This document shows positions 63,644-64,000 of a DNA stretch of 64,000 bases, piece after piece. Source of the stretch: Parvibaculum sp046297875 (GTDB taxonomy: Bacteria; Pseudomonadota; Alphaproteobacteria; Parvibaculales; Parvibaculaceae). The notes below the pieces were generated by a model, which worked only from the letters and a program-made list of their open reading frames with translations, ran no database searches and was not told the origin of the DNA. The stretch lies in contig NZ_JBKBHD010000001.1 in the NCBI RefSeq assembly GCF_046297875.1, positions 2,728,001-2,792,000 on the forward strand, in the 5' to 3' direction. The translations under genes were made by a program, and so were the position numbers. How positions within the stretch are numbered: the stretch's first letter is position 1; every line of letters begins with the position of its first letter.

Positions 63644-64000
63644 ATGGCAGCGCTAGAAGTTCCGCCTCTGGCGCTGACCATGGGCGAGCCGGCCGGCATC
63701 GGCCCGGAAATCACGCTGAAAGCATGGGCGGCCGCCCGATCTGCGCCCTTACCGCCTTTTTTTGCAATCGGCGATCCGGCGCATTACAGCGCCACGGCGA
63801 AGCGCGCCGGCCTCGCCTGCGAAATTCGCGAAATTGCCGATCCGGATGAGACGCATGCGCTGTTTCCCGATGCCTTGCCCGTGCTGCCGGTGCCGCTTGC
63901 GGCAGCTTCGCAGGCCGGGCGCCTCGCGCCGGAAAATGCGGCTGCCGTGATGCGGGCGATCGATCTTGCAGCCGAGCAGGCGCTCGCCGGGAAAGCTGGA
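63644..64000 (+). CDS. pdxA: 4-hydroxythreonine-4-phosphate dehydrogenase, N-terminal part
   Basis: Pyridoxal-phosphate pathway enzyme; the window holds about 119 residues. It begins MAALEVPPLALTMGEPAGIGPEIT, whose GEPAGIGPEI segment is the family signature. The start is ATG 63644 after GTGGAAAG. It continues past the right edge. In many proteobacteria pdxA follows surA, as here. Confidence 0.93.
   Translation, partial: MAALEVPPLALTMGEPAGIGPEITLKAWAAARSAPLPPFFAIGDPAHYSATAKRAGLACEIREIADPDETHALFPDALPVLPVPLAAASQAGRLAPENAAAVMRAIDLAAEQALAGKAG

Overview
The window is about 64 kb of GC-rich (roughly 60-65 percent) chromosome from an alphaproteobacterium. Lineage markers are an NDUFA12-type complex I subunit, a class II (B12-dependent) ribonucleotide reductase, an HdaA homologue, DUF2155 and DUF2066 proteins, a bactofilin/M23 pair, and the gene orders accB-accC-aat-DUF2155-mlaD and purM/purN beside perM-hdaA and ppk-ppx. 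A Parvibaculum-like or Hyphomicrobiales-like organism is my inference, not proven. Most of the window is housekeeping. I found no prophage, CRISPR array, rRNA or tRNA.

Layout. 1-5.1 kb: a partial AsmA/YhdP-like protein, a Bcp peroxiredoxin coupled to a DUF455 protein, then an M23 peptidase overlapping a bactofilin. 5.1-15.4 kb: cell wall and RNA genes, namely prfB (with a classic +1 frameshift site), a BaiN-like flavoprotein that seems to start at CTG, PBP1A and AmiC on the minus strand, then rne behind a 0.8 kb leader. 15.4-24.4 kb: a GGT-like lipoprotein, a BepA-like M48 protease, a DsbA-like protein, a fatty acid desaturase, an enoyl-reductase-like MDR protein, and a tight SulP-USP-DksA cluster. 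24.4-30.9 kb: thiS-thiG, aroQ-accB-accC-aat, DUF2155, mlaD, NDUFA12 and an orphan response regulator. 31-38.9 kb: nrdJ behind a likely NrdR-controlled promoter; a low-GC HNH ORF, an insertion-sequence end and a beheaded ABC-binding-protein gene (the one clear mobile-DNA scar); a hybrid histidine kinase; a 0.66 kb gene-free structured region ending in a strong terminator; a fasciclin protein. 38.9-52.3 kb: host-attachment protein, aspS, rnd, ppk-ppx, a small membrane protein, hdaA, perM, DUF2066, purM-purN, ndk. 52.4-64 kb: an ABC-F ATPase, an MBL hydrolase, pepA-holC, and the envelope operon lptF-lptG-lptD-surA-pdxA (cut by the window end).

Much of the window serves the envelope: LPS export (LptF, LptG, LptD), outer-membrane protein folding and quality control (SurA, BepA, DsbA-like), phospholipid trafficking (MlaD, AsmA-like) and peptidoglycan (PBP1A, AmiC, M23, bactofilin). 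The rest is central metabolism and replication or RNA control. Three intergenic sites carry paired inverted REP/BIME-like repeats.

The least explained parts are the 37.66-38.32 kb region, the scar at 34.98-35.50 kb and the CTG start at 7695.
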